Part shown: one piece after another, positions 44,516 to 51,009 of the stretch
Numbering within the stretch: the first letter of the stretch is position 1
How the letters are laid out: each line of letters begins with the position of its first letter
NCBI RefSeq assembly: GCF_013388355.1
Contig: NZ_CP058246.1
Coordinates: 2,418,001 to 2,482,000 of the forward strand
Length of the DNA: 64,000 bases
Direction: 5' to 3'
Source of the DNA: Flavobacterium sp. LPB0248
GTDB lineage: Bacteria > Bacteroidota > Bacteroidia > Flavobacteriales > Flavobacteriaceae
Position numbers and translations under genes: made by a program
Notes under the pieces: generated by a model
What the model was told of the DNA's origin: nothing
What the model saw: only the letters and a program-made list of their open reading frames with translations
The model's database searches: none

Positions 44516-45592
44516 ATGAAAAAAATACTGTTTTTTGCTTTTTTCTTAAGCTTTCTAAATACATTTTATGGGCAAAAAAACAGTTTCAGAGCAGAGGAAA
44601 TCAGAAAACAATACAAAATTCCAGAATTGGCTTATGCCGTAGTTTCATCAGATTCTATACTTGAAATTGAAGCTTTAGGATTTCAACGTTACAAGTCTTC
44701 TCATAAAGCAAAAATTAATGATATCTTTCGTTTAGGATCCATCACAAAAACGATCACAAGTTATATAGCTGCGACTTTAGTTAAAGAAGGAAAGATAAAA
44801 TGGGATACCAAATTCTTTGATTTGTATCCTGAATTAAAAGCAGCAAGCAATCCAGAAATCTATAACGTAACCTTGCAAGATTTCTTGACATTTAGAGCTC
44901 CAATTCCAACTTGGTCTTATGGAAATGAAACGCCAAATCAACAAGAAATTAAGGGTAACAATCAGGAACAGCGTTATGAGTTTATAAGCTGGTTTTTTAA
45001 GCAAAAACAAATTGTTACTGAGAAACAAGATTGGTACGGCTCTAATCCAAGTTTTGTTGCGGCAGGTTTAATGCTCGAAAAAGCAACTGGAAAAAGTTAT
45101 GAAACTTTAGTACAAGAATTGGGTAAAAAGTTAAGCATTAACTTCGGCTTTGGACAGCCAAACGTTACTGATATAAACCAGCCATGGGGACATGATGAAA
45201 ATTTAAAACCTGAAAAACCATTTGTAAATTATAAATTAAATTGGCTTTCGTCAGCAGGAAATATCAATGTAAATCTTCCTGATTTTTGCAAATTTACGCA
45301 GATGCAATTACAAGGTTTGTTAGGGAAATCAAAAGTATTGTCTGAAGAGGAATTTAATAAAATGCATTTCGGTTTTCCTGAATTTTCTTTTGGATGGTAT
45401 TCTGAAATAAATGAAAAATCGGGTTTAAAATATTCTTTTCACTACGGAAATCCAGGAACATTTTTAACCAAAGTGTATATTTGCAAAGATATCGATAAGG
45501 CTTTTATACTATTTGCGAATGTGCAATCTGAAGAAGCTGACAAAGGTTTAATGTTGCTTCTTGCCGAATTGCAAAAACAATATGGAGGTTAA
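44516..45592 (+). CDS. Secreted serine hydrolase, class C beta-lactamase/PBP-like fold
   Basis: The 358-residue protein has a signal peptide (MKKILFFAFFLSFLNTFYGQ). The nucleophile motif S-x-x-K is Ser75-Ile-Thr-Lys78 in FRLGSITKTITSY. The Tyr/Asn motif reads YGSN at 174-177, one residue longer than the usual YxN. HYGNPG near residue 316 corresponds to the KTG/HxG box. It may act on peptidoglycan peptides or small esters; resistance to antibiotics cannot be claimed. It is followed after 49 bases by an LD-carboxypeptidase gene, which supports a cell-wall role. Confidence 0.85.
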   Translation: MKKILFFAFFLSFLNTFYGQKNSFRAEEIRKQYKIPELAYAVVSSDSILEIEALGFQRYKSSHKAKINDIFRLGSITKTITSYIAATLVKEGKIKWDTKFFDLYPELKAASNPEIYNVTLQDFLTFRAPIPTWSYGNETPNQQEIKGNNQEQRYEFISWFFKQKQIVTEKQDWYGSNPSFVAAGLMLEKATGKSYETLVQELGKKLSINFGFGQPNVTDINQPWGHDENLKPEKPFVNYKLNWLSSAGNINVNLPDFCKFTQMQLQGLLGKSKVLSEEEFNKMHFGFPEFSFGWYSEINEKSGLKYSFHYGNPGTFLTKVYICKDIDKAFILFANVQSEEADKGLMLLLAELQKQYGG

Positions 45593-45641
45593 ATTATTAA
45601 ACCTTAAAAATTAATTTTATAATTTTAAGCAAAAGAAAAAA

Positions 45642-46646
45642 ATGAATAAAAACTGCTTTCACTATATAAAGAGACACTTTGTCTTTTGTAAACTCGCATT
45701 TCTTATTTTTGCTTTACAATCATTCAACTGTCAATCTCAACAAAACATGATAACACCGCCTTATTTACAAAAAGGAGATACTGTGGCACTTTTAGCAACA
45801 GCAAGAAAAAACATCGACGATAACTTAAAACCAACAATAGATTTATTGCACAGTTGGGGTTTAGAAGCCGTAATCGGGTCAACAATTGGTTTAGATTATA
45901 ATCAATTGGCTGGAACAGATGAACAGAGAGCTGCCGATTTTCAGAAACAAATGGACAATCCAAATATTAAAGCGATCTGGTGCGTTCGCGGCGGATATGG
46001 TACTGTTAGAATGTTAGATTTACTAGATTTTACGAAATTTAAACAGCATCCAAAATGGGTTATCGGTTTTAGTGATGTAACGGTTCTTCATAATCATTTG
46101 AATACGATGGGCTATAAATCTATTCATGGTATTATGCCAGTAACAGTTCCTAGAGCGACGCCAGATGCGGTAAGTTCATTAAAAGCCGCTTTATTTAACG
46201 AACCTATTTCCTACTCTATTAGTCCAAATCCAATGAATCGTTTGGGAAGTGCGACTGGAGAATTGGTTGGAGGTAACTTGTCTATTTTGTATAGTTTATT
46301 AGGATCTCCCTCCGCAATTGACTGTAAGGACAAAATTTTATTTATCGAAGATTTAGATGAATATCTGTATCATATTGATCGTATGATGATGAATCTAAGA
46401 CGTAACGGATGTATCGAAAATCTAAAAGGAATTATCATTGGCGGAATGACAAGCATGAAAGACAATGAAGTGCCTTGGGGTAAAAATGCTTTAGAAATTA
46501 TTGATGACGTAACCAAAAAATACAATATTCCAGTAATTTTTAATTTCCCAGCAGGGCATATTAGAGACAACAGAGCTTTAATTATGGGAAATACCGTTTC
46601 TATAGAAGTTACTGCTTCTGGAAGTACGGTTACTTTTAAAAAGTAA
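45642..46646 (+). CDS. S66 family LD-carboxypeptidase (muramoyltetrapeptide carboxypeptidase)
   Basis: The 334-residue protein has a hydrophobic N-terminus (CKLAFLIFALQSFNC) that acts as an export signal, possibly with lipidation at Cys30. The catalytic triad is Ser144 in VIGFSDVT, Glu236 in FIEDLDE and His306 in PAGHIRDN. CVRGGYGTVRMLDLLDF is the conserved family strand. It removes the terminal D-Ala from muropeptide tetrapeptides during wall recycling. The usual enzyme is cytosolic, so an exported form is a noteworthy difference. It is probably cotranscribed with the serine hydrolase upstream. Confidence 0.9.
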   Translation: MNKNCFHYIKRHFVFCKLAFLIFALQSFNCQSQQNMITPPYLQKGDTVALLATARKNIDDNLKPTIDLLHSWGLEAVIGSTIGLDYNQLAGTDEQRAADFQKQMDNPNIKAIWCVRGGYGTVRMLDLLDFTKFKQHPKWVIGFSDVTVLHNHLNTMGYKSIHGIMPVTVPRATPDAVSSLKAALFNEPISYSISPNPMNRLGSATGELVGGNLSILYSLLGSPSAIDCKDKILFIEDLDEYLYHIDRMMMNLRRNGCIENLKGIIIGGMTSMKDNEVPWGKNALEIIDDVTKKYNIPVIFNFPAGHIRDNRALIMGNTVSIEVTASGSTVTFKK

Positions 46647-46794
46647 TATCACATTGCTTTTGATTTAAGCAAGTCCAACAATACCACATAAAATCTCGCA
46701 AAGACGCAAGATCGCTAAGTTTTAAAATGCTTTGTGATTTTGCGTTTTTTCGTGCAATAATTTCATTTAGTAAAAATAAACTCAAAGATTCGCA

Positions 46795-46820
46795 CTGAAA
46801 ACTGTGACTGAGACTGAATA
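46795..46820. repeat. Second copy of the GACTGA word repeat
   Basis: CTGAAAACTG followed by TGACTGAGACTGAATA matches 43261-43286 in 24 of 26 positions and ends just before the yraN ATG (46829). Confidence 0.8.
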
Positions 46821-46828
46821 ATATAAAA

Positions 46829-47200
46829 ATGGCAGAACACAACGATTTAGGAAAATTAGGAGAAGATCTCGCAACTGCACATCTCGAAGAAAATGGATAT
46901 TCAATTCTAGAACGAAACTTCGTTATCCAAAAGGCAGAAATAGATATAATTGCACAAAAAGATAATGTTTTGGCAATTGTTGAAGTTAAAACTCGTTCGA
47001 GTTTAGATTTTGGTTCTCCGCAAGATTTTGTGAAGCAAAAAAAGATTCAATTACTTATTAAAGCAGTAAATGCCTACATAAACGATAGGGAAAAGGATTT
47101 TCAGGAAGATTTAGAAATCCGTTTTGACATCGTTGCGATCCATAAAAACGGGGAATCATTTGCAATTGAACATCTTACCGACGCTTTTTATCACTTTTAA
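46829..47200 (+). CDS. yraN: YraN family (UPF0102) nuclease-fold protein
   Basis: The 123-residue protein begins NDLGKLGEDLATAHLEENGY and has the PD-(D/E)xK-like core: AEIDIIAQ (Glu37, Asp39) and AIVEVKTRSS (Glu52, Lys54). Length and motif order match YraN/UPF0102, whose role is unresolved (a Holliday-junction-resolvase-like fold). It sits alone between a word-repeat region and the gene at 47323. A dispersed GACTGA repeat lies directly before its start. Identification is confident; the biological substrate is unknown. Confidence 0.93.
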   Translation: MAEHNDLGKLGEDLATAHLEENGYSILERNFVIQKAEIDIIAQKDNVLAIVEVKTRSSLDFGSPQDFVKQKKIQLLIKAVNAYINDREKDFQEDLEIRFDIVAIHKNGESFAIEHLTDAFYHF

Positions 47201-47221
47201 CATAATTTTTCATTGTTATAA

Positions 47222-47252
47222 TTGTAACAATTTGTTTTTTTATTTATATTTG
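47222..47252 (+). promoter_or_regulatory. Promoter of the gene at 47323
   Basis: TTG at 47222-47224, a 20-base spacer and TATATTTG at 47245-47252 fit the Bacteroidota promoter. A leader of about 65 bases precedes the ATG. Confidence 0.7.
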
Positions 47253-47322
47253 CAAAGAATTATAACATAGTAATGTTAAATTAACAAACCAACTCAACTG
47301 TTACCAAAAAAAAAAAAGAATT

Positions 47323-47979
47323 ATGAAAACTGTTTCTTCTATTGTAGAAAACTACATTAAAACAAAACCATTTTTATTAAATGCCCTGTCTCTCGGAATT
47401 ATTAACCTAACATCACTTTCGCGAAATATTATGACCGAATTAGAAAGTGAGTTTGGCAAAGAAGTAAAACAAGGCGCTGTAGTAATGTCTTTAAAACGAC
47501 TGACAGAAGAACTAGATTTTAAACTGAACCACAAAATCAATAAAGTAATTAAAAATATTGGTGAAATCACGGTTCGTTCTGAACTTACAGATTACACTTT
47601 CGCAGCGTCTGAAACTGTCTTAAACAAACAAGCAGATTTGATTTCTGATATTAATGCTCTATCTGATATTTTTTATACCTCATCTCGTGGAGTAAACGAA
47701 ACGAATATTGTTGTGAGCAGCAGTGTTAATCACTTGGTTGAAAAACACTTCATGAGAGAAAAATTAATCCAAAAATTGGATAATTTAGCTTCAATAACTG
47801 TAAAATTACCAAAAGAAAACATTGTTGTTCCTGGTATTTACTACTTCATTTTTCAGCGTTTGGCTTGGGAAGGAATCATCATCAACGAGGTAATTTCGAC
47901 TTCAAATGAATTTACTATTTTAGTTGGAGAAGATCAAGTAGATGTTGCTTTTAAAGTTATTAAAGACTTGAAAAACTAG
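47323..47979 (+). CDS. Conserved protein with ACT-like C-terminus, function unknown
   Basis: The 218-residue cytosolic protein (no signal or membrane segment) starts KTVSSIVENYIKTKPFLLNA. The N-terminal half looks helical and resembles a small winged-helix or dimerisation region (ELESEFGKEVKQGAVVMSLK). The C-terminal part (ASITVKLPKENIVVPGIYYF to EFTILVGEDQVDVAFKVIKD) has the beta-alpha-beta pattern of ACT domains as found in aspartate kinases. Relatives in this group are sometimes labelled aspartate kinase, but no kinase domain is present. A role as a small-molecule-sensing regulator is only a guess. Its own promoter and terminator make it monocistronic. Confidence 0.65.
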   Translation: MKTVSSIVENYIKTKPFLLNALSLGIINLTSLSRNIMTELESEFGKEVKQGAVVMSLKRLTEELDFKLNHKINKVIKNIGEITVRSELTDYTFAASETVLNKQADLISDINALSDIFYTSSRGVNETNIVVSSSVNHLVEKHFMREKLIQKLDNLASITVKLPKENIVVPGIYYFIFQRLAWEGIIINEVISTSNEFTILVGEDQVDVAFKVIKDLKN

Positions 47980-48016
47980 TTTAGAAAATAGATTTAAATT
48001 AAAGTTTATAAATAAC

Positions 48017-48056
48017 AAAATCCTTTTGTCTTTTCTTAAGATGAAAGGATTTTTCT
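48017..48056 (+). terminator. Terminator of the ACT-like gene
   Basis: AAAATCCTTT pairs with AAAGGATTTT and a T-rich tail follows. Confidence 0.75.
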
Positions 48057-48256
48057 TTTGAAATAAATCGAAATAAGCCCTTCAATTCTATATTTCTTAA
48101 ATAAGAATATTCTCAAAAGCCAAATTCACAATTAAATTTTATTTATCAATAGCGTCAAAATAACACTTACTAGTGCGACTGCGACTTAACAAGAGTTTTT
48201 GTTTCTTTCTTTAAAAAACTAACAAAAAATCAGAATTAAGTTTTTTTATATATAAT

Positions 48257-48285
48257 TTGTTGCGAATAATATTTTTATATATTTG
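48257..48285 (+). promoter_or_regulatory. Promoter of the ECF sigma factor gene
   Basis: TTG at 48257-48259, an 18-base spacer and TATATTTG at 48278-48285 match the housekeeping consensus, so the sigma gene appears to be expressed by the main sigma factor, not autoregulated. Confidence 0.72.
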
Positions 48286-48357
48286 CGAAGAAGTCAGACA
48301 TCAGACCTCGCATTTTGATAGTTTAATACCATTGGAATTAAATAAACGCAATTTAAA

Positions 48358-48921
48358 TTGTTAGAAGCTGCCAACCATAGTGAAAAGTTATTGGTAAGTG
48401 AACTCAAAAAAGGAAACGAAAAAGCCTTTCGCCAGCTTTTTGATTTATACCGCCAAGATATTTATGGATACAGCATTAGTCTTCTAAAATCAAAAGAAGC
48501 AGCAGAGGAAAATGTACAGGATGTTTTTATGAAAGTCTGGCTCAATCGCGAAAGTCTAAATGTAGAACAATCTTTTAAATCCTATATTTTTACCATTGCA
48601 AGAAATCAGGCTTTTAATGTTTTGAATAAGGCTGCGAATGAAATTTTATTGAAAGAAGCCGTTTTCTACGAAAGTCAGAAATCACATGAATACGGAGATT
48701 ATGCGGTTCGGGAAGCCGATTGCAAAAAACTTCGAAAACAAGCTATAAAACAGCTCCCGCCCAAACGACGGCAGATTTTTAAAATGTCGCGGAAAAAAGG
48801 AATGAGCTACGAAGAAATAAGCGAGGAACTCGGAATCTCGATAAATACAGTCCGGAACCAAATGAGTAAAGCGCTCGAATCGTTGCGCGGTTTTTTTCAA
48901 CTTCACGATGAAATTATCTAA
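48358..48921 (+). CDS. RNA polymerase ECF sigma factor
   Basis: The 187-residue protein has region 2 (AFRQLFDLYRQDIYGYSISL ... ENVQDVFMKVWLNRE) and region 4 (QLPPKRRQIFKMSRKKGMSY, EEISEELGISINTVRNQMSK) with no region 1 or 3, as in ECF sigma factors. The frame opens at a TTG at 48358. No ATG occurs before region 2 is well under way, so TTG is the likely start. Its stop is followed by a perfect UUCG-loop terminator, so it is transcribed separately from the FecR gene 780 bases away. It is the presumed target of that anti-sigma factor and would switch on the SusCD locus. Confidence 0.9.
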   Translation: MLEAANHSEKLLVSELKKGNEKAFRQLFDLYRQDIYGYSISLLKSKEAAEENVQDVFMKVWLNRESLNVEQSFKSYIFTIARNQAFNVLNKAANEILLKEAVFYESQKSHEYGDYAVREADCKKLRKQAIKQLPPKRRQIFKMSRKKGMSYEEISEELGISINTVRNQMSKALESLRGFFQLHDEII

Positions 48922-48944
48922 CCAAAACCACAAATATTGCCCTT

Positions 48945-48973
48945 AAAATCACTCTTCGGAGTGATTTTTTTTT
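48945..48973 (+). terminator. Terminator of the ECF sigma factor gene
   Basis: AAAATCACTC-TTCG-GAGTGATTTT is a perfect stem with the very stable UUCG tetraloop and a long T-run. Confidence 0.94.
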
Positions 48974-49072
48974 GCCACAGATTTAAAAGATTTCCACAGA
49001 TCAGTATTTTTTCTATCTAAAATAAACGATTGTTTTTTTCCCCAACAGATTGAAATCTTTTTAATCTGTGGC
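48974..49072. repeat. Inverted repeat of GCCACAGATT words
   Basis: GCCACAGATTTAAAAGATTT (48974-48993) is complementary to 49053-49072 with one mismatch. TTTCCACAGATC follows the left arm as a partial direct copy. A common style of intergenic word repeat in this window. Confidence 0.8.
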
Positions 49073-49084
49073 TTAAAAAAAAAA

Positions 49085-49217
49085 TCAATTGCCTCCAGCT
49101 TTAGCTGGAGGTTTATTGGAAAGTAAGATTTAGGCTTTAGCCAAATAAGATAATTTTGGCTAAAGCCCAGATTTGGAGACTTTTTTTTGACCTCCAGTTA
49201 AAACTGGAGGCAATTGA
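49085..49217. repeat. Nested multi-hairpin repeat element (REP/MITE-like)
   Basis: Outer arms TCAATTGCCTCCAG (49085-49098) and CTGGAGGCAATTGA (49204-49217) are exact complements. Inside lie three further perfect hairpins: CCTCCAGCT-TT-AGCTGGAGG (49092-49111), GGCTTTAGCCAAA with TTTGGCTAAAGCC (49133-49167), and CCTCCAGTT-AA-AACTGGAGG (49191-49210). No ORF is inside. The symmetry suggests a mobile or dispersed palindromic element. No target duplication was identified. Confidence 0.82.
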
Positions 49218-49338
49218 AAAAAAATTAGAAAACTAAGGACACACAAACTCCAAAATCAAAATCGATAATTTTCGTCTGCTTCTATTTTGATTTTTCATTA
49301 TGAAAACGAAAAAAATAGAATCGTGAATAAACCTGTTT

Positions 49339-49455
49339 GCCCGCGAGAGGGATTGGAGCAAGCTACCGAAGTAGCGCGGAAAGCCCGACAGCATTAGGAA
49401 AAGGGGCACATAAAGACAAAGATTTTTGGTCCCTTTTTCTAATGCTGGCTCGCCC
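49339..49455 (+). ncRNA. Candidate structured RNA or dispersed structured repeat
   Basis: GCCCGCGAGAGGGATTGGAG begins the motif. A GCTAC-CGAA-GTAGC hairpin (49362-49375) follows, then GCGGAAAGCCCGAC, then a long stem CAGCATTAGGAAAAGGG (49389-49405) with CCCTTTTTCTAATGCTG (49431-49447; one G-U pair). It is GC-richer than its surroundings. I recall similar GAGGGAT...AGCCCGAC strings between genes of other flavobacteria, but this is from memory and unverified. It may be an RNA or a REP-type element. Confidence 0.45.
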
Positions 49456-49700
49456 AAAAAATCAATTTTATATTCAGATTGAGAGATTTTTTTGTCGCTT
49501 TCTTCTGTGATCCTTCGTTACTCAGGATGACAAAATGCATTTAATCATTATTTCTTCAAAAAAATAAACTTCATCATTTTACTAAAAATCAACACATTAA
49601 ACAATTCAAAATGTTAAAATTTAAAAATTTATAACGTTTGAGTAGTACTCAATTGTATCTCAGCTGTATTATAGAAACACAGAACCTAAAAACATTCTTA

Positions 49701-50879
49701 ATGAATTCAAATTCTGAAATAAAAACGCTTTTAGAGAAGTTTATTTTAAATCAATGTACTGCTGAAGAAACAGAACAGGTTATTGCCTATTGCCGCAATA
49801 ATGATCTTACTGATGATTTCCCAACGGTAGAAGAAGTGAAAAACCTGTTGGATGAAATGCCAAAAATGGATGAGCAAAAAGCTGATTCTATTTTCGATAC
49901 TATTTTAACTACAGCAAAAGAACAAGAAACAGTAATAGAATTACAGCCAAGAAAATCTAATTATAGAAAATATATTTCTATCGCAGCTTCTGTGTTGGTT
50001 CTTTTGGGAGTTGGTTTTGCTTACAAACAAGGTTTCTTTACTAAAAGTACAGAAGTTCCATTTGATTTTAAAAGTTCTGATATTGTCTTACAGATGGAAG
50101 ATGGAAGTGTCCAGATTATTTCTGAAAATGGTAAAGTTCAGGTTCATGATAAAAAAGGGAATATTATTGGAAATCAAGATGGAGATAAATTGGTTTACGA
50201 AAATCAAGCTGATTCTGATAAATTAGCATATAACACCCTTAAAATTCCATTTGGCAAAAAATTCCGTCTGCAACTGTCTGATGGAACGATGGTTCATTTA
50301 AACTCTGGAACTACTTTAAAATATCCTGTAAAATTTATTGCTGGAGAAAACCGTCAGGTTTATCTAGACGGAGAAGCTTTTTTTGACGTTGCAAAAGATA
50401 AAAAACACCCTTTTATCGTAAATGCTGACGAACTAAACATACGTGTTTTAGGAACACATTTTAATGTTTCAAATTACCCTGAAGATGCAGTTACTGATGT
50501 AGTTTTAGTTGAAGGTTCTGTTGGAATGTATCGTTCAAACGAAGAATTTGACGCTTCTAAAAATACCATTTTAAAACCGGGTTATAAAGGAAGTTTCAAC
50601 AAAGAAAATGCTTCGATTTTTACAAAGCCTGTAATCACCGAAATCTATACTTCTTGGATTGATGGCGGGCTAACTTTCAGAAACATGACTTTCAAAAACA
50701 TCATTACCAAACTGGAAAGACGCTACAACGTAACCATTATTAATAAAAATGAAAAACTGGCTAACGAGAAATTCAATGCCAGCTTTAAAGAAGAATCAAT
50801 AGAGAATGTGATGAGCTATTTTAACGATATTCATGGCATTAATTACACTATAAAAAACAATCAAATACTAATTAAATAA
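49701..50879 (+). CDS. FecR family anti-sigma factor
   Basis: From the ATG at 49701 the protein has 392 residues. A cytoplasmic N-terminal sigma-binding part of about 90 residues precedes one membrane helix (91-107, YISIAASVLVLLGVGFA). A FecR domain follows in the periplasm (IPFGKKFRLQLSDGTMVHLN, SGTTLKYP, VYLDGEAFFDVAKDKKHPF, VLGTHFNVSNYPED), and a C-terminal DUF4974 (GGLTFRNMTFKNIITKLERR ... ILIK) ends it. It would hold the ECF sigma factor until signalled by the STN domain of the SusC-like protein at 51010. An in-frame TTG at 49638 would add 21 residues and is not favoured. The SusC gene follows after 130 bases. Confidence 0.92.
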   Translation: MNSNSEIKTLLEKFILNQCTAEETEQVIAYCRNNDLTDDFPTVEEVKNLLDEMPKMDEQKADSIFDTILTTAKEQETVIELQPRKSNYRKYISIAASVLVLLGVGFAYKQGFFTKSTEVPFDFKSSDIVLQMEDGSVQIISENGKVQVHDKKGNIIGNQDGDKLVYENQADSDKLAYNTLKIPFGKKFRLQLSDGTMVHLNSGTTLKYPVKFIAGENRQVYLDGEAFFDVAKDKKHPFIVNADELNIRVLGTHFNVSNYPEDAVTDVVLVEGSVGMYRSNEEFDASKNTILKPGYKGSFNKENASIFTKPVITEIYTSWIDGGLTFRNMTFKNIITKLERRYNVTIINKNEKLANEKFNASFKEESIENVMSYFNDIHGINYTIKNNQILIK

Positions 50880-50929
50880 CCACTAAAACCAATACAATAT
50901 ATGATGAGATAACATTACGGGAATAAAAA

Positions 50930-50960
50930 AATCGGAAAGAGCTGCGAACAATTTCCGATT
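50930..50960 (+). other. Leader hairpin between fecR and susC-like genes
   Basis: AATCGGAAA (50930-50938) pairs with TTTCCGATT (50952-50960). No T-run follows, so it is more likely an mRNA leader structure or processing site than a terminator. Confidence 0.5.
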
Positions 50961-51009
50961 AACTAAGTGATTGAATATAACGAATTAACTACAATCAATT
51001 AACAAAATT

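Larger units (their letters stand above)
47980..48357. other. Intergenic region between the ACT-like gene and the sigma factor gene
   Basis: This 378-base gap contains a terminator at 48017-48056, AT-rich filler, a short GCGACTGCGACT word repeat near 48176, and the sigma factor promoter at 48257-48285. No coding region is supported. Confidence 0.6.
48922..49700. other. Hairpin-rich region between sigma factor and fecR genes
   Basis: This 779-base stretch has no supported gene. In order it holds a terminator (48945-48973), a 20-bp-arm inverted repeat of GCCACAGATT words (48974-49072), a nested triple hairpin element (49085-49217), AAAATCAAAAT/ATTTTGATTTT arms near 49244-49294, a structured GAGGGATTGG/AAAGCCCGAC motif (49339-49455), and AT-rich sequence before fecR with a small palindrome GAGTA-G-TACTC at 49640-49650. 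Confidence 0.75.

Noticed and set aside
47323..47979. Aspartate kinase label for the ACT-like protein
   Set aside because: No amino-acid kinase domain is present; only an ACT-like C-terminus is visible.
49233..49457. 74-codon minus-strand frame over the structured motif
   Set aside because: It consists of the hairpin element read in reverse, with no recognisable protein features; RNA or repeat structure explains the sequence better.
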